From: Flectobacillus major DSM 103 | GTDB taxonomy: Bacteria; Bacteroidota; Bacteroidia; Cytophagales; Spirosomataceae | Assembly: GCF_000427405.1 (NCBI RefSeq) | Contig: NZ_KE386491.1 | Coordinates: 2,401,001 to 2,465,000, forward strand | Direction of reading: 5' to 3' | DNA: 64,000 nucleotides | Part shown: positions 36,601 through 44,878 of the stretch, piece by piece | Numbering within the stretch: the first letter of the stretch is position 1 | Layout: every line of letters begins with the position of its first letter | Made by a program: the position numbers and the translations under genes | Notes under the pieces: model-generated | Database searches by the model: none | Told to the model about the DNA's origin: nothing | Seen by the model: only the letters and a program-made list of their open reading frames with translations

Positions 36601-36762
36601 GGTTTACAGAAAGCTCGTATTTATGTAATGAGCCAAAACTTGTTGACATTCACCAAGTATACTGGCTACGACCCCGAAATCGGTGGTGGTGTAATGAGTA
36701 TCGACCGAGGTATTTATCCACAGGCTCGTTCGTTTATGCTTGGCTTAAATCTTGGATTTTAG
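33649..36762 (+). CDS. SusC/RagA family TonB-linked outer membrane transporter (beta-glucan PUL)
   Basis: 1037 residues from the ATG at 33649, which opens the signal peptide (MNRKIVLIFSILLLCSVFN). The longer frame start at 33598 only adds a non-signal leader. Domains: CarboxypepD_reg-like (about 27-105, VTGKVTSKTNGEALVGATV), TonB box region DEVVVVGYGAQKK, plug (about 115-230, VRVRGVTTLNNNDPLWVVDG and AASQAIYGARAAAGVILV), and the barrel to the terminal MLGLNLGF. It should import oligosaccharides, here probably beta-1,3-linked glucan fragments judging by the linked GH16 and GH5 genes. susD lies 100 bp downstream. Confidence 0.95.
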   Translation: MNRKIVLIFSILLLCSVFNTLMAQTLRVTGKVTSKTNGEALVGATVAVLGTSKATITDSLGKYTLSVTPGAIMVVSYLGASGQNYTVKAGTTVVNFQLEETSNNLDEVVVVGYGAQKKSVVTGAISSVKASDLETMPINRVEEALQGRTSGLTIASSSGQPGSGATVRVRGVTTLNNNDPLWVVDGVVVDNGGVGYLNQSDIESIEVLKDAASQAIYGARAAAGVILVTTKKGKAGSIRVNYNGFYGTSAPAKKLNLLNATQYATIRNEASVNAGGAAVYPNPQALGQGTDWQSLIFNNSARRQNHELSISGGNDRSTFYLSFGYLDQEGIVATEISKYTRANVRLNSTHKLSKWITVGQNLGYAHDKSIGLGNTNSEFGGPLSSAINLDPITPAVVTDPAIYNAAPYRNTGIRRDAQGFPYGISTAVGQEMINPLAYIQTRLGNYGWSDNIVGNAYLEAQPIIGLKFRSTVGTKIAFYGSESFTPISWLNSSNITSQTSYNRSMNSRYDWNIENTVSYAKDFQKHNFNLLLGQGAYSENRTYSTSVTFYNIPADNFNDASLNFKVPNDQRSSDAGEGSLHTVSSLFARLNYNYDEKYLVQGLIRRDGSSRFGANHKYGIFPSISLGWVASRENFFPVNNVVNFLKVRGGYGVVGNDAIGDFAFLSTVGSGRNYAIGNSGSYIIGYSPNAPANPDLKWEQTSQTNIGIDATLFNNMSVTLEWFKKVTKDILQNPRIPGYVGAISNPAANVADIQNTGIELELGYRKKLGQVDFSVNGNVSYIKNEVTNLGNGIAYLSGGQSFQASTYPITRTAVGQAINSFFGFQTLGIFQNQAEIENYTKDGKKIQPNAKPGDFKWADTDNDGVITEKDRTFLGTPTPTVSYGFTVNLAYKGFDMVLFGQGAAGNKIFQGLRRLDIANANWSTKILDRWTGEGTSTTYPRVVNGDPNKNFGNPSNFYLEDGNYFRIKTLQFGYTLPKNVSDKLGLQKARIYVMSQNLLTFTKYTGYDPEIGGGVMSIDRGIYPQARSFMLGLNLGF

Positions 36763-36783
36763 GTAATAAAAAAACATACCTTC

Positions 36784-36810
36784 CCCCTAAATACCCGATG
36801 GTTTTAGGGG
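36784..36810 (+). terminator. Attenuator-like hairpin between susC and susD
   Basis: CCCCTAAA at 36784-36791 pairs with TTTAGGGG at 36803-36810 (8 bp, 11-nt loop). No strong T tract follows. Its position in the 100-bp susC-susD gap suggests a role in setting the relative mRNA amounts, as weak hairpins do in some operons. Confidence 0.4.
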
Positions 36811-36862
36811 CAATACCAACAAGAACTTTTGTTCATATTTCAAACAAAATATTATTTTAGCA

Positions 36863-38398
36863 ATGACCATCAATTATAAAAAATACCTTGCAGGCTTGGC
36901 AATTGGCGTACAATTACTAAGCTCATGTACTACCGAATTCTTGGAAGTAAGCCCAAGAGGCACTAACCTCGAAGCCAACTATTACCGCAACCAAACTGAG
37001 GCATTCAACGGCCTAGTGGCTGTTTATGACGTAGTAGGCTGGCAAGGTGGGGGTTTTGTTACCAAAATAGGAGCTTTAAATGCCGCCTCCGACGACCACT
37101 ACGCTGGCGGTGGTGGCCCCAATGATATTTCTGATTTTCAGGTTTTTTCTAACTACACCCTTACCCCCGACAGAGGGCCACAGGGCGAATTATGGAGAAA
37201 AGGCTTTTCGGGCGTATTCCGTGCCAATGTGATTCTTCAAAAACTGCCAGGTGTACCTATGGACGAAGCCTTGAAAAAAAGATATATCGCCGAGGGTAAA
37301 TTCTTACGTGCCTATTTCTATTTCGACTTGGTGCGTCTTTTCAAAAACGTTCCTTTGTTTGTAACACCTGTGGCTACATCAGAAATGTACAACGTTTTGC
37401 AGGCCAACCCTACCGAGGTATATGCTCAGATTGAAAAAGATTTGAAAGAATCTTTGGCAGACTTGCCAAGTACCGTACCTGCTAGTACCGAGGGCGGCCG
37501 TGCCACTCAAGGAGCAGCCCGTGCTTTATTGGGAAAGGTATATTTGCAACAAGAAAAATTTGCTGAAGCAGCCCAAGAGCTAGCCGCCGTCAATGGTACT
37601 CCAGGTGGTACAAGTCAGTATGGCTACAAGCTTTTGAGCAATTTCGGAGAGTTATGGAATGTAAAAAATAAATATAACTCAGAATCTATTTTTGAAATTG
37701 CTTATACCAATACTTCTGCTGGTAACTGGGACTGCGTAGCCTGTACTGAAGGTAATGTTTTGAATATTATGGTTGGCCCTCGTGGATACCGTGCCAATAC
37801 TGCCGATGCTCCTGATTACGTTTCGGGCTGGAGTTTCTTGCCTGTTACCCCTGATTTGTTCAATGCTATTCATTTTGACCCACGTTATAAAGCAACTATC
37901 GCTAATTTGGATAGCTTAGAAAAAAATGGTATTGCTAGCTACGAAAAAGGGTATATGAATACAGGCTATTTCTTAGAAAAATTTGCAGGAAGAAATTCAA
38001 ATAAATGGACTGGTGCTGGAAATATGGAATTGAATTTTCCACAAAATATGTACGACATCCGTTTGGCTGATACTTATTTGCTCGAAGCCGAGGCGTTGGT
38101 TCGTAGCAATGGCGATTTACAACGTGCGGCAGCTCTTATCAATGCTGTTCGTGACCGTGCTTACAAAGACAACAAACATCATGTAGCAGCTACTTTCGAC
38201 AATATTATCCTAGAAAGAAGACTCGAATTGGCTGGTGAAGGACATCGTTGGCTCGACCTTGTTCGTTGGAAAAAAGCAGGAACAATTTTGGCTTCAAGAG
38301 GTTTTAAAACAGGTCAACACGAAATATTGCCTATTCCTTTGTTAGAAATGGAAAATACCAAAATCCAACAAAGTAAAGAATGGGGTGGCACAAAATAA
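36863..38398 (+). CDS. SusD/RagB family surface glycan-binding lipoprotein (beta-glucan PUL)
   Basis: 511 residues. The lipoprotein signal ends LLSSC (Cys22). The SusD fold is seen in FLEVSPRGTNLEANYYRNQT, the TPR-like KRYIAEGKFLRAYFYFDLVR, and the C-terminal ERRLELAGEGHRWLDLVRWK with a final EILPIPLLEMENTKIQQ. It pairs with the upstream SusC and captures glycan at the surface. Two inverted repeats follow the gene before GH16, so GH16 probably has its own promoter. Confidence 0.95.
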   Translation: MTINYKKYLAGLAIGVQLLSSCTTEFLEVSPRGTNLEANYYRNQTEAFNGLVAVYDVVGWQGGGFVTKIGALNAASDDHYAGGGGPNDISDFQVFSNYTLTPDRGPQGELWRKGFSGVFRANVILQKLPGVPMDEALKKRYIAEGKFLRAYFYFDLVRLFKNVPLFVTPVATSEMYNVLQANPTEVYAQIEKDLKESLADLPSTVPASTEGGRATQGAARALLGKVYLQQEKFAEAAQELAAVNGTPGGTSQYGYKLLSNFGELWNVKNKYNSESIFEIAYTNTSAGNWDCVACTEGNVLNIMVGPRGYRANTADAPDYVSGWSFLPVTPDLFNAIHFDPRYKATIANLDSLEKNGIASYEKGYMNTGYFLEKFAGRNSNKWTGAGNMELNFPQNMYDIRLADTYLLEAEALVRSNGDLQRAAALINAVRDRAYKDNKHHVAATFDNIILERRLELAGEGHRWLDLVRWKKAGTILASRGFKTGQHEILPIPLLEMENTKIQQSKEWGGTK

Positions 38399-38412
38399 TA
38401 AGCACATGGAGG

Positions 38413-38493
38413 GAGTACCAAATTATAAGTCAAAACTAAGCAACTGATAATCAATCTTAAAGTTCAAAAAGCAACACTTACTATTTGGTACTC
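38413..38493. repeat. 11-bp inverted repeat after susD
   Basis: GAGTACCAAAT at 38413-38423 and its exact complement ATTTGGTACTC at 38483-38493, with a 59-nt loop. It may be part of the susCD 3' end; no T tract follows directly. Confidence 0.45.
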
Positions 38494-38551
38494 TTATTCA
38501 ATAGTCTACTTTTCTGTTAAGCTGAAATACGGCTAAACAGTGTCTATCTTC

Positions 38552-38595
38552 AACTGGTATTTTCCCAAGCATAGCCCTTTGAGGAAATACCAGTT
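38552..38595 (+). terminator. Probable terminator of the susCD operon
   Basis: AACTGGTATTT at 38552-38562 pairs with AAATACCAGTT at 38585-38595 (11 bp, 22-nt loop). TGGTTTTATATC follows. It lies between susD and the GH16 gene. Confidence 0.55.
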
Positions 38596-38683
38596 TGGTT
38601 TTATATCTTATCAACAATACCTTCGTATAACTATACTTTTTCTTTATTTGTCAACATCATTTTAATTCTTTATATTTCCTGAT

Positions 38684-38743
38684 ATTGTTGTAGGTACTAA
38701 GTAGATTACTATTAAAGGCCTACAATCAGTTCCTTTAGGTTTA
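38684..38743 (+). promoter_or_regulatory. Operator candidate plus -7-like box of the GH16 gene
   Basis: ATTGTTG at 38684-38690, with GTAG at 38690-38693 and again at 38701-38704 (11 bp apart). A -7-like box TAGGTTTA (one mismatch to TAnnTTTG) starts at 38736, 52 bp after the start of ATTGTTG. The layout matches the susC and GH5 promoters within 1 bp. The weaker -7 lowers certainty. Confidence 0.5.
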
Positions 38744-38785
38744 TGTAATAATCTATCAAAATATTAACTCTTATTGATTTAGCTT

Positions 38786-39646
38786 ATGAAAAAAATACAT
38801 CAACTGGCTTTTTTATTGGTATTGGGAAGTATTCTTTCGTGTTCGGGACAAAGCAAAAAAACACCCACACCCGTTGTAGCCCCTCCATTAGTACCATTAG
38901 AAGACAAAAAGTGGTCGTTTGAAACATCGCCAGTATGGGCCGACGAATTTGATAATGAGGGTGCTCCTGACCCTAAAAAGTGGGATTATGATATTGGCGG
39001 CGGAGGCTGGGGCAATAACGAACTACAATATTATACCAACAGCACGGCCAACTCGAGTGTATCGAATGGCAAACTAACGATTTCGGCCAAAAAAGAGAGT
39101 ATGGGTGGTCGTGATTATACTTCGGCTCGTTTGGTAACTCGCAACAAAGGAGATTTTTTGTATGGTCGCTTTGAAATCAAGGCAAAACTACCCGCAGGCT
39201 TAGGCTCATGGCCTGCTATTTGGATGCTCCCTACCGACTGGGCGTATGGTGGCTGGCCAAATTCTGGCGAAATAGATATTATGGAACACGTTGGCTACGA
39301 CCCCAATGTAGTACATATTAGTACACACTCGCTGGCCTATTACTTTAAAATTAATACCCAAAAAACAGCCGTAAAAACCGTTCCGACAGCCATAACTGAT
39401 TTTCATAAATATCGTGTTGATTGGACACCCTATGCTATCAGAGGCTTTATTGATGACGAACAGATTTTTGAGTTTGTCAACGAAGGAAAGAGTTTTGCCG
39501 AATGGCCTTTCGACAAACGTTTTCACTTACTGCTCAATATTGCCGTTGGTGGCGACTGGGGCGGAGCAAAAGGACTCGACCCTACTATTTTCCCTGCCAA
39601 AATGGAAGTAGATTATGTGAGGGTTTATAAAATGATTGACAAATAG
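38786..39646 (+). CDS. GH16 endo-beta-glucanase lipoprotein (laminarinase-like)
   Basis: 286 residues. The lipoprotein signal MKKIHQLAFLLVLGSILSC is followed by a Thr/Pro linker and a GH16 jelly roll (about 45-285). The catalytic stretch GEIDIMEHVG has Glu162 (nucleophile), Asp164 and Glu167 (acid/base). Conserved flanks are WADEFDNEG, WGNNELQYYT, RFEIKAKLPAGLGSWPAIWM and LLNIAVGGDWGG. The pattern EIDIME with WGNNELQYYT is that of laminarinases (endo-beta-1,3-glucanases) rather than lichenases, agarases or carrageenases. As a lipoprotein it may act at the cell surface, feeding oligosaccharides to the adjacent SusCD. Confidence 0.92.
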   Translation: MKKIHQLAFLLVLGSILSCSGQSKKTPTPVVAPPLVPLEDKKWSFETSPVWADEFDNEGAPDPKKWDYDIGGGGWGNNELQYYTNSTANSSVSNGKLTISAKKESMGGRDYTSARLVTRNKGDFLYGRFEIKAKLPAGLGSWPAIWMLPTDWAYGGWPNSGEIDIMEHVGYDPNVVHISTHSLAYYFKINTQKTAVKTVPTAITDFHKYRVDWTPYAIRGFIDDEQIFEFVNEGKSFAEWPFDKRFHLLLNIAVGGDWGGAKGLDPTIFPAKMEVDYVRVYKMIDK

Positions 39647-39672
39647 CTTGTTTATCAGTAGTATCGATTATG

Positions 39673-39702
39673 AGTCGGTCGAAATTAGTTCTTCGACCGA
39701 CT
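39673..39702. terminator. Terminator between GH16 and the convergent regulator gene
   Basis: AGTCGGTCGAA at 39673-39683 pairs with TTCGACCGACT at 39692-39702 (11 bp). The loop reads ATTAGTTC, nearly identical to that of the terminator at 58727-58764. Confidence 0.65.
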
Positions 39703-39729
39703 TGTTTGATTATTCGGAATGACTTGGGT

Positions 39730-39758
39730 TTTCATGTTAAATTTCAGAATCACTCATA
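39730..39758. repeat. Fragment of the MITE-like repeat (copy C)
   Basis: TTTCATGTTAAATTTCAG plus AAT-CACTCAT repeats the inner right segment of copy A (33148-33176) with one difference. The terminal inverted repeats are not evident here, so this is a remnant or a separate short module. Confidence 0.5.
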
Positions 39759-39776
39759 TTTATTTTATCTAACTCC

Positions 39777-42683
39777 TTATTCCTTAATACTCAGGAAGTA
39801 ATTAAAGAAATTTACTTCGCTAGGCAACTGTAGTTTTTTGCGAAGACGATAACGGCTTACCTCTACACTCCTCGACGAAATATTCATTAATTGAGCTATT
39901 TCTTTGGTCGATAAATTCATCCGTAAATAAGCACAAAGCTTTAGTTCACTTGGACTTAGGTTCGGAAACTTTTCTTTGAGCAGTACCAAAAAATTACTAT
40001 GTACACTATCAAAATGTACCGAAAACTGGCTCCAGTCTTCGCCTAGTGTATTTTCATCATCAACTACCTTTATCATTTTCCGTAAATCTTCTTTCATTTC
40101 ATCAAGATTTTCGGTTTTGGCCATTCTTGACAAATCGTGTTTGAGTTTCGACAATAATTCGGCTTTTTGCACCAAGTGCATCGCCGACGATGCCAAATCA
40201 GCATTTTTATGAATAATTTCGGCTTCTAATTTTTCATTTCTAAGGCTAACTATTTCTTTTTCACTTTGTTCTAGTTCCAACTGATGTAAATACAACAAGC
40301 GTTTTTGTTCTTCTTGGTATTGAAGTTGTTGTTGAATAAACTTTTGTTGTTGCCACAAAAACAACCAATAGAACATACCCATCAACAGCAACGTATATAC
40401 CAAATATGCCCAAATGGTCAAATACCAAGGTGGCAAAATAACAAATGTATACATTGCTACTGGCGATTCTTTCCCAAAATTGTTACGAGCTTTTACCTTG
40501 AAAGTATAAGTGCCTGCTGGCAATTGTGAATATTCTTTACTGGTTTTTTTGGACCACCCCGACCACGTTTTATCAAATCCATCCAATAAGTAAGCATACT
40601 CAATGGTTTCTTGCTGATTGAATAATGTAGATGAAAACTCAAAGCCAAGCCCATTGAAGCTACTCGCTATACGAGGAATCTGCTGTTCTTGTTGCCCCAA
40701 CAAAGTATTTATTTCGGCCCAATATCCCCCAAAAAATAAGCTATCGGCTTTGCCCGTTGCTGCAACAGCACGGATATTCACATTCACATTGTTTTGCTGA
40801 AGCTTGTAGGCATTATAATTGATATGAAAAAAACCTCTTTCGCTACCTACCAATATATTCTGGGCATCGATCGGATTAATAGATTCAAAACCTGCTACCA
40901 TTTTATTGGTTAGCTCAGGCAAATAAATAATTTTGGGTTGTTTGCCCGATAAATCCAGTACGCCCAATTTGTTATTGGCAATAAACCAGATATTGCCTTG
41001 CGAATCTTCTTTTAGGTAATATACATTCAGCTTACCAAAATACTTTTTCAAATACACCGATTCTTCAAATTTGTCGGTACGGTCATTGTACTCAAACAAG
41101 CCTTTTTCAGATGCCACCACTACCCTATTTTTGATAGCATATACAAAACTGTTATTGAGTGAAAGCGTTAAACCTTGTTTTTCGGAATAGAGCTTTATAT
41201 CGGCATTAAAGCCTTCTTTTAGCGTAATTTTAAATACACCTTGATAGGGATGAGATGTCCAAATTACTTTTTCATTGTGATGGTCTAAGCAGATAAATCT
41301 CGATGAAATATGAAAATTAGGTACTTGCCCAGCAGGCACAAAAGTATTGTTTTGGTACTTAAAAAAGCTCAATCCATTATAATTACCTGCCACAATAAAG
41401 CTAGCAGGCATAATATTGCCTAAAGGCAAAAACGACCAATAGCCATTATCTAGCAACTTGGTAGCTTGGTTGGGATTTACAACAAAAGCCCCTTCGTGAT
41501 GCCCCATAAGGAGTTTCCCATTGATTTCGTTTAAGCCCCACACTTGCCCCGTAGAATTGGGTACTGCACTAAAATGGGCTTTTACGTAGCTCAAATCGGT
41601 AAACTGACCTAGCGGTGCTACAAAAAGGCCATTGGATGTACCCAAATACAGCTTGTTTTGGTAAATGGCACTGGCATAACCCGCACCTTCATTGTCTATT
41701 TTGGGATAAATATTTTTGATAGCATTGTTGGTAGCTACAAAGGCAATTCCGTTGTCGAGACCAAGCCATAGGTTTTGGTGGTTATCAATAAAATTACTTA
41801 GGACATTATTATTGATAAGTCCTTCGTCTTTAGAATAATGCTGAATAAATTCGCCTTTTTTATTGATAATAAAACATCCATTCAAACTGGTAGAAAGGGC
41901 TATTCTGTCGTGGCTAACCCTTGTGGCGTTGTAGATTCTGTACTTAGCTACTTTTTTCATAAAATCGGTAGACAAAGCCATTGTTTGATTACCCCGAAGC
42001 CAGTAAGCCCCGTGTTCGAGGGTTACTACCAAAGCACTGTCTTTATTGACAGGTATAAGGGCCGTAATGAGGCTTTTTTTAGAAAAATCATCGGTTTTCA
42101 AAAATGTTTCCCAACGTCCTTGATTAAATTTCAACAAACCTTTTTCAAAATCTTGTGCTAATAAATACTGCTCGGTAGCCCCCATAAATCGCCAATGTGA
42201 TTGAGGCCTGTAGATGGACACTTTGTTGTCTCGATACTGAAAAATTTTATTACTAGCTCTAAAAAATACACTTTTTTGATACCCACAAACATTCCAAATA
42301 TCAGAAAAGGAATGTTCTTTTTCTGATACTAAATTTTTGAGAGAAACAAACGACAAATCGCCCGAAGCATTGGGCTTGTAGTACCCAAATTCGTTTTCGC
42401 CTCCAGCATACAAGCGATTGTCTGTCCCAAATTCGAGCGAACGCACTTTGGTTTTGTTGGGTAAAGCATACCTTCGCCAAAACGAACCATCAAATGTCAA
42501 TAACCCCTCGTTATTAGCAAAATACATAATTCCTTTTTTGTCTTGACGGATACTCCAGCTTTGTGTTCCTGCTTGGTATTGTTGTTTGGTATAGTTATGA
42601 ATATAGGGAAGACCAATCGTATTTTGGGCTTTTACAAGCTCAACTCCTCCAATAATAAGTAATACAAGAATAAGATGTTTCAT
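39777..42683 (-). CDS. Membrane-bound reg_prop/Y_Y_Y/LuxR-type transcriptional regulator
   Basis: 968 residues from the ATG at 42683, which begins a signal (MKHLILVLLIIGGVELVKAQ). The periplasmic part (about 25-650) has propeller repeats of the reg_prop type (WSIRQDKKGIMYFANNEGLL, then LWLGLDNGIAF). A Y_Y_Y domain follows (about 665-745, YAYLLDGFDKTWSGWS and LPAGTYTFKVKARNNFGKES). A single TM helix lies near residue 750-775, then a cytoplasmic coiled coil and a LuxR-type HTH (about 910-965, LSPSELKLCAYLRMNLSTKE and ISSRSVEVSRYRLRKKL). There is no kinase or receiver domain, so sensing and DNA binding sit in one membrane protein. It is divergent from GH5 and convergent with GH16, and is probably the activator of this PUL. 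Confidence 0.9.
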   Translation of the reverse strand: MKHLILVLLIIGGVELVKAQNTIGLPYIHNYTKQQYQAGTQSWSIRQDKKGIMYFANNEGLLTFDGSFWRRYALPNKTKVRSLEFGTDNRLYAGGENEFGYYKPNASGDLSFVSLKNLVSEKEHSFSDIWNVCGYQKSVFFRASNKIFQYRDNKVSIYRPQSHWRFMGATEQYLLAQDFEKGLLKFNQGRWETFLKTDDFSKKSLITALIPVNKDSALVVTLEHGAYWLRGNQTMALSTDFMKKVAKYRIYNATRVSHDRIALSTSLNGCFIINKKGEFIQHYSKDEGLINNNVLSNFIDNHQNLWLGLDNGIAFVATNNAIKNIYPKIDNEGAGYASAIYQNKLYLGTSNGLFVAPLGQFTDLSYVKAHFSAVPNSTGQVWGLNEINGKLLMGHHEGAFVVNPNQATKLLDNGYWSFLPLGNIMPASFIVAGNYNGLSFFKYQNNTFVPAGQVPNFHISSRFICLDHHNEKVIWTSHPYQGVFKITLKEGFNADIKLYSEKQGLTLSLNNSFVYAIKNRVVVASEKGLFEYNDRTDKFEESVYLKKYFGKLNVYYLKEDSQGNIWFIANNKLGVLDLSGKQPKIIYLPELTNKMVAGFESINPIDAQNILVGSERGFFHINYNAYKLQQNNVNVNIRAVAATGKADSLFFGGYWAEINTLLGQQEQQIPRIASSFNGLGFEFSSTLFNQQETIEYAYLLDGFDKTWSGWSKKTSKEYSQLPAGTYTFKVKARNNFGKESPVAMYTFVILPPWYLTIWAYLVYTLLLMGMFYWLFLWQQQKFIQQQLQYQEEQKRLLYLHQLELEQSEKEIVSLRNEKLEAEIIHKNADLASSAMHLVQKAELLSKLKHDLSRMAKTENLDEMKEDLRKMIKVVDDENTLGEDWSQFSVHFDSVHSNFLVLLKEKFPNLSPSELKLCAYLRMNLSTKEIAQLMNISSRSVEVSRYRLRKKLQLPSEVNFFNYFLSIKE

Positions 42684-42770
42684 AGAATTTAGGGTATCCA
42701 AATCAAGCAAAAACTAGTAGAATTATCGATTAATATGATTTTTATACTGATTTTTCTTCTTTTTAAACAG

Positions 42771-42831
42771 TTTGTTGGGGTAATGTAGGGGTTACTTTTT
42801 ACCATTTCTCCGCAAGTTATTCCTACTTTTG
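42771..42831 (+). promoter_or_regulatory. Operator candidate plus -7 box of the GH5 gene
   Basis: TTTGTTG at 42771-42777 is followed by GGGG, TAATGTA and GGGG (half-sites at 42777 and 42788, 11 bp apart). The -7 box TACTTTTG starts at 42824, exactly 53 bp from the start of TTTGTTG, as before susC. The site also lies 88 bp upstream of the regulator gene on the other strand, so autoregulation is possible. Confidence 0.62.
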
Positions 42832-42993
42832 ACATCGAAAGATATTACATTTATTTGAAAAACTTGTCTGATTCTAACCTTCACCTAATAAGACTCTTTA
42901 TTTAATACAAAGTTTACAGTGAATCTTTATGCTAAATTGATATAGTGTACAAAAGGTTCATTTTTACTAAAAAAAGAACATAATCCTTGTAAC

Positions 42994-44748
42994 GTGAAAA
43001 AAATTATTGGTTTAATAAATGCCCTCATCTGCGGTGTACTAATAACCTTTATGGCACAAGCCCAAGGTTTTTTGAAAGCACAGGGCAAAATTATAGTTAA
43101 CGAAAAAGGCGAAAAGATTATTCTGCGAGGAATGGGCTTGGGTGGGTGGATGCTGCAAGAAGGATATATGTTTAAGCTGAGTAATATTGGACAGCAATAT
43201 CGAATAAAAGACAAAATTGAAGCCCTTGTTGGCCCCCAAAAAACAGAAGCGTTTTACCAACAATGGTTACTAAATCATACTCGTAAAATAGACATCGACT
43301 CGATGGCCGCTTGGGGATTTAATTCGGTAAGATTGCCTATGCACTACAATTTGTACACGCTACCTATCGAACAAGAACCCGTGGCTGGACAAAATACATG
43401 GCTCGACAAAGGTTTTGCTATGACCGACAGCCTTTTGGCTTGGTGCAAGGCAAACAAAATGTATTTGATATTAGACCTACACGCCGCCCCAGGTGGACAA
43501 GGAAACGATTTGCCTATTGCCGACCGTGACCCTGCCAAACCTTCGCTGTGGGAAAGCCAAGCTAATCAAGAAAAAACCATTGCTCTTTGGCGAAAACTCG
43601 CAGAACGCTATGCCAATGAACCGTGGGTGGCAGGCTACGATATTATCAATGAACCCAATTGGGGTTTTGAGAATCCGACAAAAGACTTTAGAGGCACTGA
43701 AGAAAATAAAAACGAGCCGCTACGTAAACTTATGGTGGCAATTACAAGGGCAATTCGAGAGGTAGACCAACAGCATATTATCATTATTGAAGGTAATGGC
43801 TTTGGAAATAACTATCGTGGAATTATGCCTCCTTGGGACAACAACATGGTTCTGAGCTTTCATAAATACGGCAATTTTAATACCCTCGATGCTATTAAAG
43901 GTTTTTTGGCAATCCAAGACCAATATAATGTACCTCTGTGGCTAGGCGAATCAGGAGAAAATTCAAATAATTGGTTTACTGAGGCAATCGCTTTGGTAGA
44001 AAACAAAAATATTGGCTGGGCTTGGTGGCAACTCAAAAAAATGGGTATCAATAATCCACTTGAAATCAAAATAATGCCTTCTTACCAAAAATTACTCGAC
44101 TTTTGGAATGAAAAAGCTCCTCAACCAACAAGCCAAGAAACTCAACAAGCCTTGGATGAATTAATTGAGTTGCTAAAACTAGAAAACAATATTTACCACA
44201 AAGATGTGATTGATGCGATGTTTCGTCAGGTGACAGAAAAGAAAGCAAAACCTTTTAAAAACCACTTCATCCAACAACCTAGTACGGTTATAGATGCCAT
44301 TGATTTTGATTTGGGCGGACAACGGATTGGGTACTATGACAAGGATACAGCCAGTTATCAATATACTCCAGGGGTTAATACCCAAGGTAACAGAGGCCGT
44401 GCTTATCGCAACGATGGTGTAGATATTCAATATAACAAAGCGTCCAATCGTTACCATGTATTTTCTATAGAAACCGATGAATGGCTCAATTACACTGTCA
44501 ATGTTGCCAAAGCTGGCAATTATCAAATCAGTGTTGAGGTAGCATCCGAAAAAACGGAGGGAGCTATTGAGCTAAGCCTTGACGGAAAACCTTTGCCTTC
44601 GTGGCTCGGCACTCCTGCTACAGGTAGTGACGACACTTGGCAAAAGGTTTCCTTCGGCAAGGTTAAACTAAAAAAGGGTTTACAGCAAATCCGTATCAAA
44701 GCGGCCAAAGGCGGTTTTTTACTACGTACTATCCAATTCAATATATAA
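42994..44748 (+). CDS. GH5 endoglucanase with C-terminal CBM6-like domain
   Basis: 584 residues, starting with GTG at 42994 (KKIIGLINALICGVLITFMA signal peptide). GH5 TIM barrel at about 28-370: the early ILRGMGLGGWML, FNSVRLPMHYN and LDLHAAPGGQGND, the acid/base Glu220 in IINEPNWG, and the nucleophile Glu319 in WLGESGEN. After a helical linker, a CBM6-like jelly roll (about 425-584) carries TDEWLNYTVNVAKAGNYQIS. The barrel resembles secreted GH5 glucanases of the exo/endo beta-1,3- or 1,6-glucan group; exact specificity is inferred from the GH16 neighbour. It is driven by the operator-bearing promoter and ended by a strong terminator. Confidence 0.9.
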   Translation: MKKIIGLINALICGVLITFMAQAQGFLKAQGKIIVNEKGEKIILRGMGLGGWMLQEGYMFKLSNIGQQYRIKDKIEALVGPQKTEAFYQQWLLNHTRKIDIDSMAAWGFNSVRLPMHYNLYTLPIEQEPVAGQNTWLDKGFAMTDSLLAWCKANKMYLILDLHAAPGGQGNDLPIADRDPAKPSLWESQANQEKTIALWRKLAERYANEPWVAGYDIINEPNWGFENPTKDFRGTEENKNEPLRKLMVAITRAIREVDQQHIIIIEGNGFGNNYRGIMPPWDNNMVLSFHKYGNFNTLDAIKGFLAIQDQYNVPLWLGESGENSNNWFTEAIALVENKNIGWAWWQLKKMGINNPLEIKIMPSYQKLLDFWNEKAPQPTSQETQQALDELIELLKLENNIYHKDVIDAMFRQVTEKKAKPFKNHFIQQPSTVIDAIDFDLGGQRIGYYDKDTASYQYTPGVNTQGNRGRAYRNDGVDIQYNKASNRYHVFSIETDEWLNYTVNVAKAGNYQISVEVASEKTEGAIELSLDGKPLPSWLGTPATGSDDTWQKVSFGKVKLKKGLQQIRIKAAKGGFLLRTIQFNI

Positions 44749-44774
44749 ATTCAATATCCCTTCTATGAACATGG

Positions 44775-44802
44775 CCAACCCAACAATTGGGTTGGTTTTT
44801 TT
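44775..44802 (+). terminator. Strong intrinsic terminator after GH5
   Basis: CCAACCCAA (44775-44783), a CAA loop, TTGGGTTGG (44787-44795), then seven T residues. A textbook rho-independent terminator. Confidence 0.92.
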
Positions 44803-44878
44803 GTAATTTTAATAATCAATCAAAACCAGTACATTAGTTGTTATATTAAACAGTCTGGTTATTAATCGATTATTGGTT

